Assembly: GCA_052066835.1 (NCBI GenBank)
Contig: JBQHRJ010000001.1
Source: UBA2821 sp902763335
GTDB lineage: Bacteria > Bacillota > Clostridia > Lachnospirales > Lachnospiraceae
Strand: one strand, 5' to 3'
Length of the DNA: 64,000 nt
The notes below the pieces were generated by a model. That model was not told the DNA's origin. It saw nothing but the letters and a program-made list of their open reading frames with translations, and did no database searches. A program made the translations under genes and the position numbers. Positions 16,473 to 25,098 of this stretch are shown piece by piece (position 1 is the stretch's first letter; the number at the start of each line of letters is the position of its first letter).

Positions 16473-17336
16473 ATGACAGAATTGACAGACAGAATAAAAA
16501 AATCCCATGATGCATTTACACACAGTGGCAAGTTTCATGCAGATGATGTTTTTTCATCTGCACTTTTGCGTATGATAAATCCTGATATAAATATTACAAG
16601 GGTGAATTCGGTAGATGAAAATACTCAGGGAATAATATTTGACATAGGAAAAGGAGAATTTGACCATCATCAGACAGACAGCAGAATAAGGGAAAACGGG
16701 GTTCCATATGCAGCTTTTGGATTGTTGTGGGAAGGTGTTGGTGCAGATATACTGGGAGAAGAGTCGGCAGAAAAATTTGATGAAAAATTTATACAGCCGC
16801 TTGATGAAAGTGATAATACTGGAATAAAAAATGCCATAGCGGATTTGATAAATGATTTTAATCCGGGCTGGGAAAGTGACAGTAACGGTGACAGAGAGTT
16901 TTTTGATGCTGTGGAATTTGCGGGGAAAATCCTGAAAAACAGAATAGACAATATTTTAGCAAGTAATCGTGCCTATGAGATTTTAGAAGAGAAGTTAAAA
17001 GAAAATCAGGATAATGACATACTGGTGCTTGAAAGATCACTTCCGTGGAGAAAAAAACTTATACCGACAGATATAAAATTTGTTGTACATCCGTCAAACA
17101 GAGGCGGATACTGCAGTATAGCAGTACCGGCAGAAGAGGGAAGTCTTGAACTTAAATGCTCGTTTTGTGAGGAATGGCGTGGAAAAGATACAGAAGAATT
17201 AAGAAAAATATCCGGTATAAAAACACTCAACTTCTGTCATAAAAGCGGCTTCATGGTATCGGCAGATACAAAAGAGGATGTCATAAAAGCGTGCAGAATA
17301 AGCCTTGAACGAATGAAAAATACAGAAGCAGAGTAA
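16473..17336 (+). CDS. MYG1 / UPF0160 family DHH-like metal-dependent hydrolase
   Basis: 287 residues, ribosome site AACGGAGAAAG. The N-terminus carries the family signature THSGKFHADDVFSSALL and FDHHQTDSR, with His and Asp residues expected to hold metal, and KLIPTDIKFVVHPSNRGGYCSI further on. The eukaryotic homologue MYG1 is a 3'-5' RNA exonuclease acting in nucleus and mitochondria; bacterial homologues are poorly studied. A cytoplasmic nuclease or phosphoesterase is likely. It stands alone between terminators, with 56-79 bases to the next gene. Confidence 0.85.
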   Translation: MTELTDRIKKSHDAFTHSGKFHADDVFSSALLRMINPDINITRVNSVDENTQGIIFDIGKGEFDHHQTDSRIRENGVPYAAFGLLWEGVGADILGEESAEKFDEKFIQPLDESDNTGIKNAIADLINDFNPGWESDSNGDREFFDAVEFAGKILKNRIDNILASNRAYEILEEKLKENQDNDILVLERSLPWRKKLIPTDIKFVVHPSNRGGYCSIAVPAEEGSLELKCSFCEEWRGKDTEELRKISGIKTLNFCHKSGFMVSADTKEDVIKACRISLERMKNTEAE

Positions 17337-17415
17337 AAATTGAATAAAAGAACGGCAATAGGTCAATTATATTTGATATAAATGTCTGACATTGAATATA
17401 ATTGGAGGTGATTCT

Positions 17416-18126
17416 TTGCAGGAAGTTTTATACATCATTGCACTGTCATTAGGCTCAATAGTTGTACTTTTCTTTCTTACAAAACTTATGGGATACAGAC
17501 AGATGTCGGAGCTTAGTATGTTTGATTATGTGAATGGTATAACAATAGGTTCCATTGCTGCTGAAATGTCCACATCCCTTGATGAAAGCTTTGTGCAGCC
17601 GCTTACAGCCATGATAGTATACGGAGTGGTAAGTGTACTGTTGGCATTTGCAAGTACAAAGAGCCTTAAAGCAAGAAAATTTATAACAGGTAAAGCACTT
17701 ATTCTTATGGATAAAGGTGAAATATACGAGAAAAATCTGAACAAGGCAAAGATAGATATAAATGAATTTCTTACACAGTGCCGTATCAGCGGATACTTTG
17801 ATGTGTCCAAAATACAGACAGCAATCCTTGAGGATAACGGAAAGATAAGTTTTCTTCCTGTTGAGACAGAGAGACCTGCAACACCGGCAGATTTTGATAT
17901 GAATCCGCCTCAGGAAATGATGAATGCAAACCTTATAATAGATGGAAATATCATGTGGCAGAATCTGAGACATGCGGGAAAAGACGAAAAGTGGTTAATG
18001 AATCAATTAAAATCCCAGGGAATAGATAATGTAGAAAACGTTGTTTTAGCAACATGCACAAGTGATAATAAACTCAATGCATATGAGAAAACAGGCAAAG
18101 AAGTAAAACTTGATATTTTTATGTAA
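17416..18126 (+). CDS. DUF421 (YetF/YcaP-type) membrane protein
   Basis: The start is TTG 17416, directly behind GGAGGTGA; the frame continues upstream to 17392 without a ribosome site. That gives 236 residues. Three membrane helices (residues ~3-25, 40-60, 62-82) lead into a cytoplasmic beta-rich domain with the family motifs GYRQMSELSMFDYVNGITIGS near the N-terminus and LTQCRISGYFDVSKIQTAILEDNGKISFLP. Bacillus relatives YetF and YdfS affect spore properties; biochemical function is unknown. A terminator follows, and the next gene is a Csp-like protease. Confidence 0.88.
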   Translation: MQEVLYIIALSLGSIVVLFFLTKLMGYRQMSELSMFDYVNGITIGSIAAEMSTSLDESFVQPLTAMIVYGVVSVLLAFASTKSLKARKFITGKALILMDKGEIYEKNLNKAKIDINEFLTQCRISGYFDVSKIQTAILEDNGKISFLPVETERPATPADFDMNPPQEMMNANLIIDGNIMWQNLRHAGKDEKWLMNQLKSQGIDNVENVVLATCTSDNKLNAYEKTGKEVKLDIFM

Positions 18127-18143
18127 TGTAAGACAGATATTAT

Positions 18144-18185
18144 AATGCAATACTAATCAAAGAAAGATTGGTATTGCATTTTTTA
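18144..18185 (+). terminator. Rho-independent terminator after the DUF421 gene
   Basis: AATGCAATACTAATC (18144) pairs with GATTGGTATTGCATT (18166-18180), followed by TTTT. Confidence 0.85.
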
Positions 18186-18261
18186 AATTACTGCGAATTA
18201 CCATGAATAGTTAGTCACTGGAAAAGCATATGATACATATATAATATATGAGGTGATTTTA

Positions 18262-20019
18262 TTGAATAGCGAAAAAGCCGACAATCAGCTTAATCTTGCT
18301 ACAGATATTTCAGATGAACAGAGGGAGAAATCAGATGAACTGTCAGCCGGATTTGATAAGAATAATAGGACATGGGATTTAATAGTAAGGTATTATGGTG
18401 ACATTTCGGAACTGGAAAATGTAGGAGCATATATAGTGTATTTATCATCAGGATATGCAATTATAACGATAAGTGAGGAATATATAGATGTTTTAGAGAA
18501 TATGCCACAGATAATATATGTTGAGAAACCGAAAAATTTATTTTTGAGTATTATAGATGGCAGGAGGGCATCTTGTGTCTCGGCTGTACAGATGGAAAAT
18601 GCGTTTGGGGATAATATGACAGGACTGTTTGGACAGGGGGTTATATGTGCGTGTATTGACAGCGGAATAGATTATGCCCATCCTGTATTTAGAAATGAAG
18701 ACGGGACAACGAGAATATTAAAAATATGGGATCAGAGTATACAGGGAAATCCTCCGGACGGATACAGGATAGGAAGTGAGTATGATTCAGTGGCTATAAA
18801 TGAGGCATTGTCAGCGGATACACCTGTTGAACGTTACCGTATAGTTCCGACAAGGGATTACAGCGGACACGGTACTCATGTGGCAGGAATAATGGCAGGA
18901 AATTTTGCCGATGATAAAAATAATAATTTGGGGATGGCAACAAAAAGCAGCATTATAGCAGTAAAGCTTGGCGGTGGAGAAAATAACGGAAATGTAAGCA
19001 GACCGCTGACAAGTGAGCTGGTGCAGGCAGTAAATTATATAATTGATCAGGCAAAAGTATACGGAATGCCAGTGGCAATTAATCTGAGTTATGGGAATAC
19101 ATATGGTTCACATGATGGTCTTTCGCTTGTGGAAACATTTATAAACGATGTGGCTGATGAGTGGAAAACCGTAATATGTGTAGGTTCGGGAAATGAAGGA
19201 AGTGTGGCAGGGCATGCGTCAGGTGTAATAAGGCAGAACACAGATGAGATCGTGCAACTGACTGTCGGCAGTTATCAGCAGTCATTCAGTATACAGATAT
19301 GGAAAGAATATCAGGATGACATAGATATATATTTGAGGGGTGCAACAGGAAACGAATATGTGTTTATAAATAACAATATTGGAGCGGCAAGATATATTAT
19401 AGATGAAAATTATATAGAGGTATACTATGGAACACCGGTACCCTACAGTACATCACAGGAAATATATATACAGATTATTCCCAGGGGCAGTTATGTCACG
19501 GAAGGAATATGGCAGATAGAGTTGAGGGGAAAAAAGATAGCTGATGGAAAATACGATATGTGGCTGCCGTCAGCACAGGTGCTTGGTGGAAGCACGAGGT
19601 TTGTCAGACCTTCGTCGGAAACAACGCTTACCATTCCGTCAACAGCACTTGGAGTTATAACGGTTGGAGGTTATGACAGCAGAAGTATGAGTCTTGCTGA
19701 TTTTTCAGGAAGAGGATATTTAAGACTTGCCAATATAGTAAAACCGGATCTGGTTGCACCGGCTGTAAATATACGGTCTGCCGAACCGGGAGGAACTACC
19801 GGAGTGAGAACAGGAACTTCCATGGCAACACCTTTTGTTACGGGCGGTGCAGCAATGTTGATGGAATGGGGAATCATAAGAGGCAGAGACAGCTATCTGT
19901 ATGGTGAAAAGGTAAAGGCATATCTGATAAAAGGAGCTAAACCGTTTAAAGGTGAAGAAGTGCCGTCACCGAGGCAGGGGTGGGGAGCACTGTGTGTGAG
20001 TGATAGTATTCCGAGATAA
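18262..20019 (+). CDS. Subtilisin-like serine protease (S8), Csp-type germination protease candidate
   Basis: The start is TTG 18262, with GAGGTG ending six bases before it; 585 residues. The N-terminal ~90 residues (WDLIVRYYGDIS...IIYVEKPKNLF) look like the CspB-type prodomain. The triad is complete: Asp in CIDSGIDY, His in SGHGTHVAGIMAG, Ser in GTSMATPFVTGGAA. The ~150-residue insertion before the Ser motif is the jelly-roll-like domain seen in Csp proteases. No signal peptide is present. In Clostridium, Csp proteases activate the cortex hydrolase SleC during germination; Lachnospiraceae often keep several such paralogues, so a non-spore role is possible. No terminator is visible after it. 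Confidence 0.8.
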   Translation: MNSEKADNQLNLATDISDEQREKSDELSAGFDKNNRTWDLIVRYYGDISELENVGAYIVYLSSGYAIITISEEYIDVLENMPQIIYVEKPKNLFLSIIDGRRASCVSAVQMENAFGDNMTGLFGQGVICACIDSGIDYAHPVFRNEDGTTRILKIWDQSIQGNPPDGYRIGSEYDSVAINEALSADTPVERYRIVPTRDYSGHGTHVAGIMAGNFADDKNNNLGMATKSSIIAVKLGGGENNGNVSRPLTSELVQAVNYIIDQAKVYGMPVAINLSYGNTYGSHDGLSLVETFINDVADEWKTVICVGSGNEGSVAGHASGVIRQNTDEIVQLTVGSYQQSFSIQIWKEYQDDIDIYLRGATGNEYVFINNNIGAARYIIDENYIEVYYGTPVPYSTSQEIYIQIIPRGSYVTEGIWQIELRGKKIADGKYDMWLPSAQVLGGSTRFVRPSSETTLTIPSTALGVITVGGYDSRSMSLADFSGRGYLRLANIVKPDLVAPAVNIRSAEPGGTTGVRTGTSMATPFVTGGAAMLMEWGIIRGRDSYLYGEKVKAYLIKGAKPFKGEEVPSPRQGWGALCVSDSIPR

Positions 20020-20043
20020 AAACGTAAAAGCTGTAAATAAAAA

Positions 20044-20072
20044 TTGAAAATTAATCATAAACGGGTTATAAT
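20044..20072 (+). promoter_or_regulatory. Strong housekeeping promoter for the ATPase/TOPRIM-like pair and perhaps the cobalamin run
   Basis: TTGAAA at 20044 and a perfect TATAAT at 20067 with 17-base spacing, 45 bases before the GTG start. No riboswitch or terminator lies between it and the coding region. Confidence 0.65.
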
Positions 20073-20117
20073 AATAAATAAAAACATGAAACACGTAAAT
20101 AAGATTGGAGGCTTGTT

Positions 20118-21275
20118 GTGAAGATACTAAAAATAGAGGTAAATGGATTGCCGAATTTTGAGAACAAATTAGAAATTTGCTTTATGGCACAACAGAGAGT
20201 AAGTGCAGATGATAAAGAAAAACTGGTAAATGTGTTTTCTAATATATATGTAAATAAAGTTGTTTCTTTTGTGGGAATAAATGCATCAGGAAAGACAACT
20301 ATTTTAAAAACAATTTCTTTTGTTATGAAAATGTTGAATAACCAATCTATAAACAATATTCAGTCCAGAGTCATACTAAATGATATGGGTGAAGATGACC
20401 AGGTGGTAATCACGACTTTCTTTTATGACGGAAGTAATGTGAATAAGCTGGAGACATATATAGGAAAAGAAATAAGTGACATGGATGGGAGCGAAAGATT
20501 TGTTATTAGAGATGAAATATTGTGGTCAAAAGGAACCAGTAAAGTAGAAGCAAAGAAAAATATATTTCAATTCTCTGATGGAGATTTAAAGAAAAAAAGA
20601 GATAAAGAAGAGCAGTATCTGATGGATGATATCAGTATTATTGTTGCTGAAAATAAAAAAAGAAACAGTAGTATTTTTATTAGGGATATGCTTGAATGGA
20701 CAGACCATAATATAATAAATGTGTTGGGAAGATTTCCGAGGGAACTTTTGACATTTCTGGATCCCAGCATAGAATATTTGGAATGTACATTTAAAGAAAA
20801 GAAAGTTGATATAAGGCTAAAATTTTATGGAAAAGATGAAGTGGTTATTAACAGTACAAAGATTTTAGAAAATTATTTGTCATCAGGAACCATTAAAGGT
20901 CTTGGAGTATTTATGAGTGCAATATTTGCATTTAGTGAAGGTGGATATCTTATAATTGATGAAATAGAAAATCATTTTAATAGAGAGATTGTTGCGACAT
21001 TAATTAGATTTTTTATGGATGCAAAAGTTAATAAAAATGATGCAACACTTATTTTTTCAACACATTATTCAGAATTACTTGATGAATTTGACAGAAATGA
21101 CGGAATATATGTAGTTAGAAATAAAGCGGGAATCAGTGCAGAAAATATGTCAGAGATTTTAAAAAGAAATGATATAAAGAAAAGTGAGATTTACGATAGT
21201 GATTATCTTGGTGGCACCGTACCGGCATATGAGGCGTACATGGCATTAAAGAAAGTGTTATTAGCAGTTAAATAG
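20118..21275 (+). CDS. ABC-type AAA ATPase (AAA_15/AAA_21 family), candidate defence-module ATPase
   Basis: 385 residues from GTG 20118, with GGAGG six bases upstream. Walker A is VGINASGKTT (residues ~52-61). A helical/coil insertion covers ~150-230. The ABC signature appears as LSSGTIKGLG, Walker B as LIIDEIENHF and the switch His as FSTHYSELLDEF. This is the SMC/OLD/AriA-like architecture of soluble ATPases that pair with nucleases in phage-defence systems, not a transporter. The next gene, 12 bases on, encodes a small TOPRIM-like protein. The unit is A+T-rich and lies between a protease and the cobalamin genes. The fold is confident; the defence role is inferred. Confidence 0.8.
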   Translation: MKILKIEVNGLPNFENKLEICFMAQQRVSADDKEKLVNVFSNIYVNKVVSFVGINASGKTTILKTISFVMKMLNNQSINNIQSRVILNDMGEDDQVVITTFFYDGSNVNKLETYIGKEISDMDGSERFVIRDEILWSKGTSKVEAKKNIFQFSDGDLKKKRDKEEQYLMDDISIIVAENKKRNSSIFIRDMLEWTDHNIINVLGRFPRELLTFLDPSIEYLECTFKEKKVDIRLKFYGKDEVVINSTKILENYLSSGTIKGLGVFMSAIFAFSEGGYLIIDEIENHFNREIVATLIRFFMDAKVNKNDATLIFSTHYSELLDEFDRNDGIYVVRNKAGISAENMSEILKRNDIKKSEIYDSDYLGGTVPAYEAYMALKKVLLAVK

Positions 21276-21287
21276 GGGGACGGTGTT

Positions 21288-21857
21288 ATGGGAAAATATA
21301 TAGCATGTATTTGTGAGGGTGGTGCAGAAAGAGCTATAATAGATTTGTTGTTAGATAATCACAGACTGATTTTTGAAAGGGAAGAACTTCTGGAGGAGGA
21401 AGTTCTAAGATGCAGACGTGGTAAAGAATTTGAGGATAGATATCTGAGAAAAGGATTCAATGATAAAATCACAGTGTATAGAGTTTTGGATTCAAGAGCT
21501 GAAAAGTTTAAATTAAGTAAAGCATATGAAAATAAAGTTGATGTAATAAATGTAATAACTGCTCCTGAGATAGAGAAACTTATAATATGTAATGAGGGGA
21601 AATATAGAGAGTATGAAAAAGAAAAAAGAAAAAATCCGCAACTTAAGCCGAGTACTTATTGTAAAACGATGCTAGGGTATAAGGATGTAAAGAGTTATGA
21701 TTTTATTTTGAAATATTTTTCAGATATAAAAATTTTGGAAAAATCACTGCATGAATATCAAAGAATATCTAAAGTGAAAGACAAAGAAGTGAGCTTATGG
21801 AAATTGTTGCGTGAAAATTCAGAACGGAGGAAAAATATTGAACATAGAAAATATTAA
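21288..21857 (+). CDS. Small TOPRIM-like protein paired with the AAA ATPase (candidate effector nuclease)
   Basis: 189 residues, start ATG 21288 behind GGGGGACGG. The pattern recalls RloB/AriB-type TOPRIM domains: an opening strand with CEGGAERAIIDLLL (Glu after the first strand), a VLDSRAEKF segment where the DxD motif would be, and TAPEIEKLIICNEGKY resembling the nP.fE.Wl motif. The C-terminal third is Lys/Arg-rich. No close characterised homologue is known to me. Length and pairing fit a two-gene ATPase-plus-nuclease system like PARIS or RloAB. Its last 20 bases overlap the start of cbiC, so the pair is joined to the cobalamin operon and is not a loose insertion. Confidence 0.6.
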   Translation: MGKYIACICEGGAERAIIDLLLDNHRLIFEREELLEEEVLRCRRGKEFEDRYLRKGFNDKITVYRVLDSRAEKFKLSKAYENKVDVINVITAPEIEKLIICNEGKYREYEKEKRKNPQLKPSTYCKTMLGYKDVKSYDFILKYFSDIKILEKSLHEYQRISKVKDKEVSLWKLLRENSERRKNIEHRKY

Positions 21858-22479
21858 ACCGGAAGATATAGAAAAGAGAAGTATGGAAATCATAGAAAGT
21901 GAAATCGGTGACACGTCACATTTAACAGAAAGTGAAAAACTGATTGTAAAAAGAGTAATCCATACAACAGCAGATTTTGATTATCTAAATAATCTGAAAT
22001 TTTCAGAAAATGCGGTGGAAAAAGGATTACAAGCTTTGAAGTCGGGTGCAGTTATAGTGACTGATACAAATATGGCAAGGGCAGGAATAAGCAAGCCGGC
22101 TATAAAATCACTTGGATGTGAGTTGCATTGCTTTATGGCAGATGAAGATGTTGCAGCAAAAGCAAAGGCGGCGGGAAGTACAAGAGCCGTTGCTTCCGTT
22201 GAAAAGGCTATGGAGTTATTTAGGGAAAAGCCGCTTATATATGTAGTTGGAAATGCACCTACTGCACTTATAAGGATAGCAGAACTGATAGAGGAAGGCA
22301 GAATGAATCCGGCGTTGGTTGTAGGCGCGCCAGTGGGATTTGTAAACATTATACAGTCTAAAGAAATGATAAAAAAGTGTGATGTTCCATATATAGTTGC
22401 GGATGGAAGAAAGGGCGGAAGTACCGTGGCAGCAGCAATATGTAATGCAATGCTGTATCAGATTTACAAGCGTAGTTGA
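21838..22479 (+). CDS. cbiC: CbiC, cobalt-precorrin-8 methylmutase
   Basis: Moves the methyl group from C-11 to C-12 to give cobyrinate. The start is TTG 21838 with GGAGG seven bases before it; the frame runs up to 21811 inside the preceding gene, but that start lacks a ribosome site. 213 residues is normal. The catalytic His lies in the KRVIHTTADFDY motif; VTDTNMARAGISKP, YVVGNAPTAL and PALVVGAPVGFVN are the family blocks. It is the first gene of the cobalamin run although it acts late in ring synthesis. Confidence 0.95.
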   Translation: MNIENIKPEDIEKRSMEIIESEIGDTSHLTESEKLIVKRVIHTTADFDYLNNLKFSENAVEKGLQALKSGAVIVTDTNMARAGISKPAIKSLGCELHCFMADEDVAAKAKAAGSTRAVASVEKAMELFREKPLIYVVGNAPTALIRIAELIEEGRMNPALVVGAPVGFVNIIQSKEMIKKCDVPYIVADGRKGGSTVAAAICNAMLYQIYKRS

Positions 22480-22513
22480 TGCTAAAAATTCATATGATAA
22501 GGAGAGAAGTACT

Positions 22514-23185
22514 GTGGCAAAGTTATATGGAGTCAGTGTGGGACCGGGAAGTGCGGATTTAATGACTGTTAGGTCGGTGAGAATAATAGAGAAGTGTGAT
22601 GTTATTGCCGTTCCGAGAACAAAAGGTGAGAATACCATGGCATATTCCATTGCGTGCGAAGAATGTGATATGCAGGATAAAGAGATAGTGTATGCTGAAT
22701 TTCCGATGAGTATGGATAAAGAAGTACTCAGAAATAATTACGAAAATATAGCAAAGAATTTGGAAAAACATTTGGATAATGAGAAAAATATAGCATTTTT
22801 GAATATAGGAGATATATCAATCTACTCGACATTTTCATATATAGCAGATATTATTATCAGTGACGGATATGATGTGGAAATATGTCCCGGGGTTCCGAGC
22901 TTTTGTGCGGTGGCAGCGGAATTGAAGAAACCGATTGCACAGGGAAAGGAAAATATAGTCATCATTCCCGGAGACAGCAGGGAATTTGATGAGCTGGCAG
23001 AAATAAAGGCTAATAAGATAGTGATGAAGAGCAGCAGGGCCGTAGAAGATATAAAAAGTAAGTTTTCAGGTAAAGATGTAAGCGGAGTGGAAAACTGCGG
23101 GCTTGAAAGCCAGAAAATATATAAGAGTGCAGATGAACTGGATGATAACACGGGATATTTCACGACAGTATTGATAAAAGGATGA
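22514..23185 (+). CDS. cbiL: CbiL, cobalt-precorrin-2 C20-methyltransferase
   Basis: The start is GTG 22514, preceded by AAGGAGAGAAG; the open frame further up overlaps cbiC without a signal. 223 residues. It is a tetrapyrrole methylase with the N-terminal VSVGPGSADLMTVRS loop, an NIGDISIYSTF block and CPGVPSFCAVAA, all S-adenosylmethionine-binding elements of the family. Adds the C-20 methyl group, the first step after cobalt insertion. It starts 34 bases after cbiC; cbiD begins one base after its stop codon. Confidence 0.93.
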   Translation: MAKLYGVSVGPGSADLMTVRSVRIIEKCDVIAVPRTKGENTMAYSIACEECDMQDKEIVYAEFPMSMDKEVLRNNYENIAKNLEKHLDNEKNIAFLNIGDISIYSTFSYIADIIISDGYDVEICPGVPSFCAVAAELKKPIAQGKENIVIIPGDSREFDELAEIKANKIVMKSSRAVEDIKSKFSGKDVSGVENCGLESQKIYKSADELDDNTGYFTTVLIKG

Positions 23186-23186
23186 A

Positions 23187-24329
23187 ATGATGTTAGAAGA
23201 ATATATTTATCAGGGAAGCAAAAAATTAAGATGCGGATATACAACAGGCTCCTGTGCTACGGCTGCTGCAAAGGCGGCAACGGAAATGCTTATAACAGGA
23301 GATAGAGTTTTAAGTGTATGCATAATGACTCCCAAAGGAATAGAAATCCGGCTGGATATAGAAGATATATCAGAGGGTGACGGATATGTATGCTGTGCAG
23401 TCAGAAAGGACAGTGGCGATGATCCGGATATAACAAATGGTATGTTAGTGTATGCGACAGCAAAAAAATGTGAAGACGGTGTCATTATAGACGGTGGAAA
23501 AGGTGTGGGAAGAGTTACCAGAAACGGACTTGACCAGCCGGTTGGAAATGCAGCTATAAACAGTGTTCCGAGAAAAATGATAACCATGGCTGTAAAGGAT
23601 GTAATGGAAATGTATGATTATCACGGAGGAATAGAGATAATCATATCGGTACCGGATGGTGAAAAGATAGCAGCCAAAACATTTAATCCCAGGCTTGGTA
23701 TAGAGGGCGGAATTTCCATTATAGGAACAAGCGGGATAGTAGAGCCGATGAGCAATCAGGCACTTATAGATACCATAAGGGTTGAGGAAAGGATGATAAG
23801 GCAGGAGGGAAAGGAAAACCTTCTCGTCACTATAGGAAACTACAGTAAGACATTTTTGCACGATGAAATGCCGCATATAATAGCAAAGGGTGTAATGTGC
23901 AGTAACTTTATAGGTGAAGCAATCGACACTGCGATAGAATATGGATTTGAGAGAGTACTTATAGTAGGTCATATAGGAAAGATGGTAAAACTCGGAGCAG
24001 GTATAATGAATACACATTCAGCACAGGCAGACGGCAGGATGGATGTGATAGTGACGTGCGGGGTTATTGCCGGTGTCGATGTTAATATTTTGCAAAAGAT
24101 ACCTGAGTGTGTGACAGTGGATGATGCGATATCGATTCTTAAAGAAAATGGTGTTTATGAAAAAGTACAGGCTGTTTTAAAGGAACGGATAAACTTTTAT
24201 CTTGAAAATAAGGTTAAAGGTGAAATAGACATAGGAGCCATATATTTTTCAAATAAATATGGCGTTATAGGAAGAACAAAAAAAGCTGACGAAATAGAAA
24301 AGAAATTGATGGAGGAATGGAATGGTTAA
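23187..24329 (+). CDS. cbiD: CbiD, cobalt-precorrin-5B C1-methyltransferase
   Basis: 380 residues with AAAGGATG upstream. The diagnostic N-terminus LRCGYTTGSCATAAAKAA is present, followed by the VRKDSGDDPDITNG and VGRVTRNGLDQPVG blocks. It methylates C-1 of cobalt-precorrin-5B and is specific to the anaerobic, early-cobalt route, so it marks this cluster as oxygen-independent. Its end overlaps cbiF by eight bases. Confidence 0.95.
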   Translation: MMLEEYIYQGSKKLRCGYTTGSCATAAAKAATEMLITGDRVLSVCIMTPKGIEIRLDIEDISEGDGYVCCAVRKDSGDDPDITNGMLVYATAKKCEDGVIIDGGKGVGRVTRNGLDQPVGNAAINSVPRKMITMAVKDVMEMYDYHGGIEIIISVPDGEKIAAKTFNPRLGIEGGISIIGTSGIVEPMSNQALIDTIRVEERMIRQEGKENLLVTIGNYSKTFLHDEMPHIIAKGVMCSNFIGEAIDTAIEYGFERVLIVGHIGKMVKLGAGIMNTHSAQADGRMDVIVTCGVIAGVDVNILQKIPECVTVDDAISILKENGVYEKVQAVLKERINFYLENKVKGEIDIGAIYFSNKYGVIGRTKKADEIEKKLMEEWNG

Positions 24330-25098
24330 TTTTGTTGGAGCAGGATGTGGAGCAAAGGATCTGATAACCGTAAGGGGGATGCATCTGTTAGAGCAGGCTG
24401 ATGTCATTATATATGCCGGTTCGCTGGTGAATCCGGAACTTTTGGAGTACGCAAAAAATGATTGCAGAGCATACAACAGTGCAGAGATGGATTTGAATCA
24501 GGTGATAGAGGTAATGGAGGAGGCAGAGAAAAAAGGTCTTATGACGGTGAGACTGCATACTGGAGACCCATGTGTGTATGGTGCCATCAGAGAACAGATG
24601 GACAGGCTGGATGCACTTAATATAGATTATGAGTACTGTCCGGGGGTAAGCTCGTTTTGTGGGGCAGCGGCGGCACTAAAGGCTGAATATACACTTCCTG
24701 ATGTCTCACAGACTGTCATAATCACAAGGATGGAGGGAAGAACTCCGGTGCCGGACAGGGAAAAAATAAGAAGTCTTGCTGCACATGGAGCCACCATGGT
24801 TATATTTTTAAGTACCGGAATGTTAAAAAAACTTCAGGAAGAACTCATGGCGGGAGGATATGAAGCTGACTGTCCGGCTGCCATAGTTTATAAGGCAAGC
24901 TGGCCGGATGAAAAAGTATTCAGATGTTCCGTAAGCAGATTATACGATACAGCAGCCGAAAACAATATAAGAAAGACAGCGCTTATAGTAGTGGGAAAAT
25001 TTCTTGGTAATGATTATGCATTGTCAAAATTATATGATGAAAATTTTGAGACAGAATTTAGAAAGAAGTCTGACAGTAAGCAGAAAGTGGAGAAATGA
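24322..25098 (+). CDS. cbiF: CbiF, cobalt-precorrin-4 C11-methyltransferase
   Basis: 258 residues; the ribosome site GGAGG lies inside the end of cbiD. Family blocks are VNFVGAGCGAKDLITVRG, IIYAGSLVNPELL, LHTGDPCVYGAIREQMD and CPGVSSFCGAAAAL. It transfers a methyl group from S-adenosylmethionine to C-11. The last ~15 residues are polar and charged (KKSDSKQKVEK), a common tail. It overlaps cbiG by four bases (ATGA), so translation is coupled. Confidence 0.95.
   Translation: MVNFVGAGCGAKDLITVRGMHLLEQADVIIYAGSLVNPELLEYAKNDCRAYNSAEMDLNQVIEVMEEAEKKGLMTVRLHTGDPCVYGAIREQMDRLDALNIDYEYCPGVSSFCGAAAALKAEYTLPDVSQTVIITRMEGRTPVPDREKIRSLAAHGATMVIFLSTGMLKKLQEELMAGGYEADCPAAIVYKASWPDEKVFRCSVSRLYDTAAENNIRKTALIVVGKFLGNDYALSKLYDENFETEFRKKSDSKQKVEK

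Noticed and set aside
20020..20117. Cobalamin riboswitch expected before the cobalamin genes
   Set aside because: No B12 box or aptamer core could be found; only a promoter and ribosome site are present.
22397..22513. Longer N-terminus for cbiL
   Set aside because: It overlaps cbiC and has no ribosome site, while GTG 22514 has AAGGAGAG and matches the family start.
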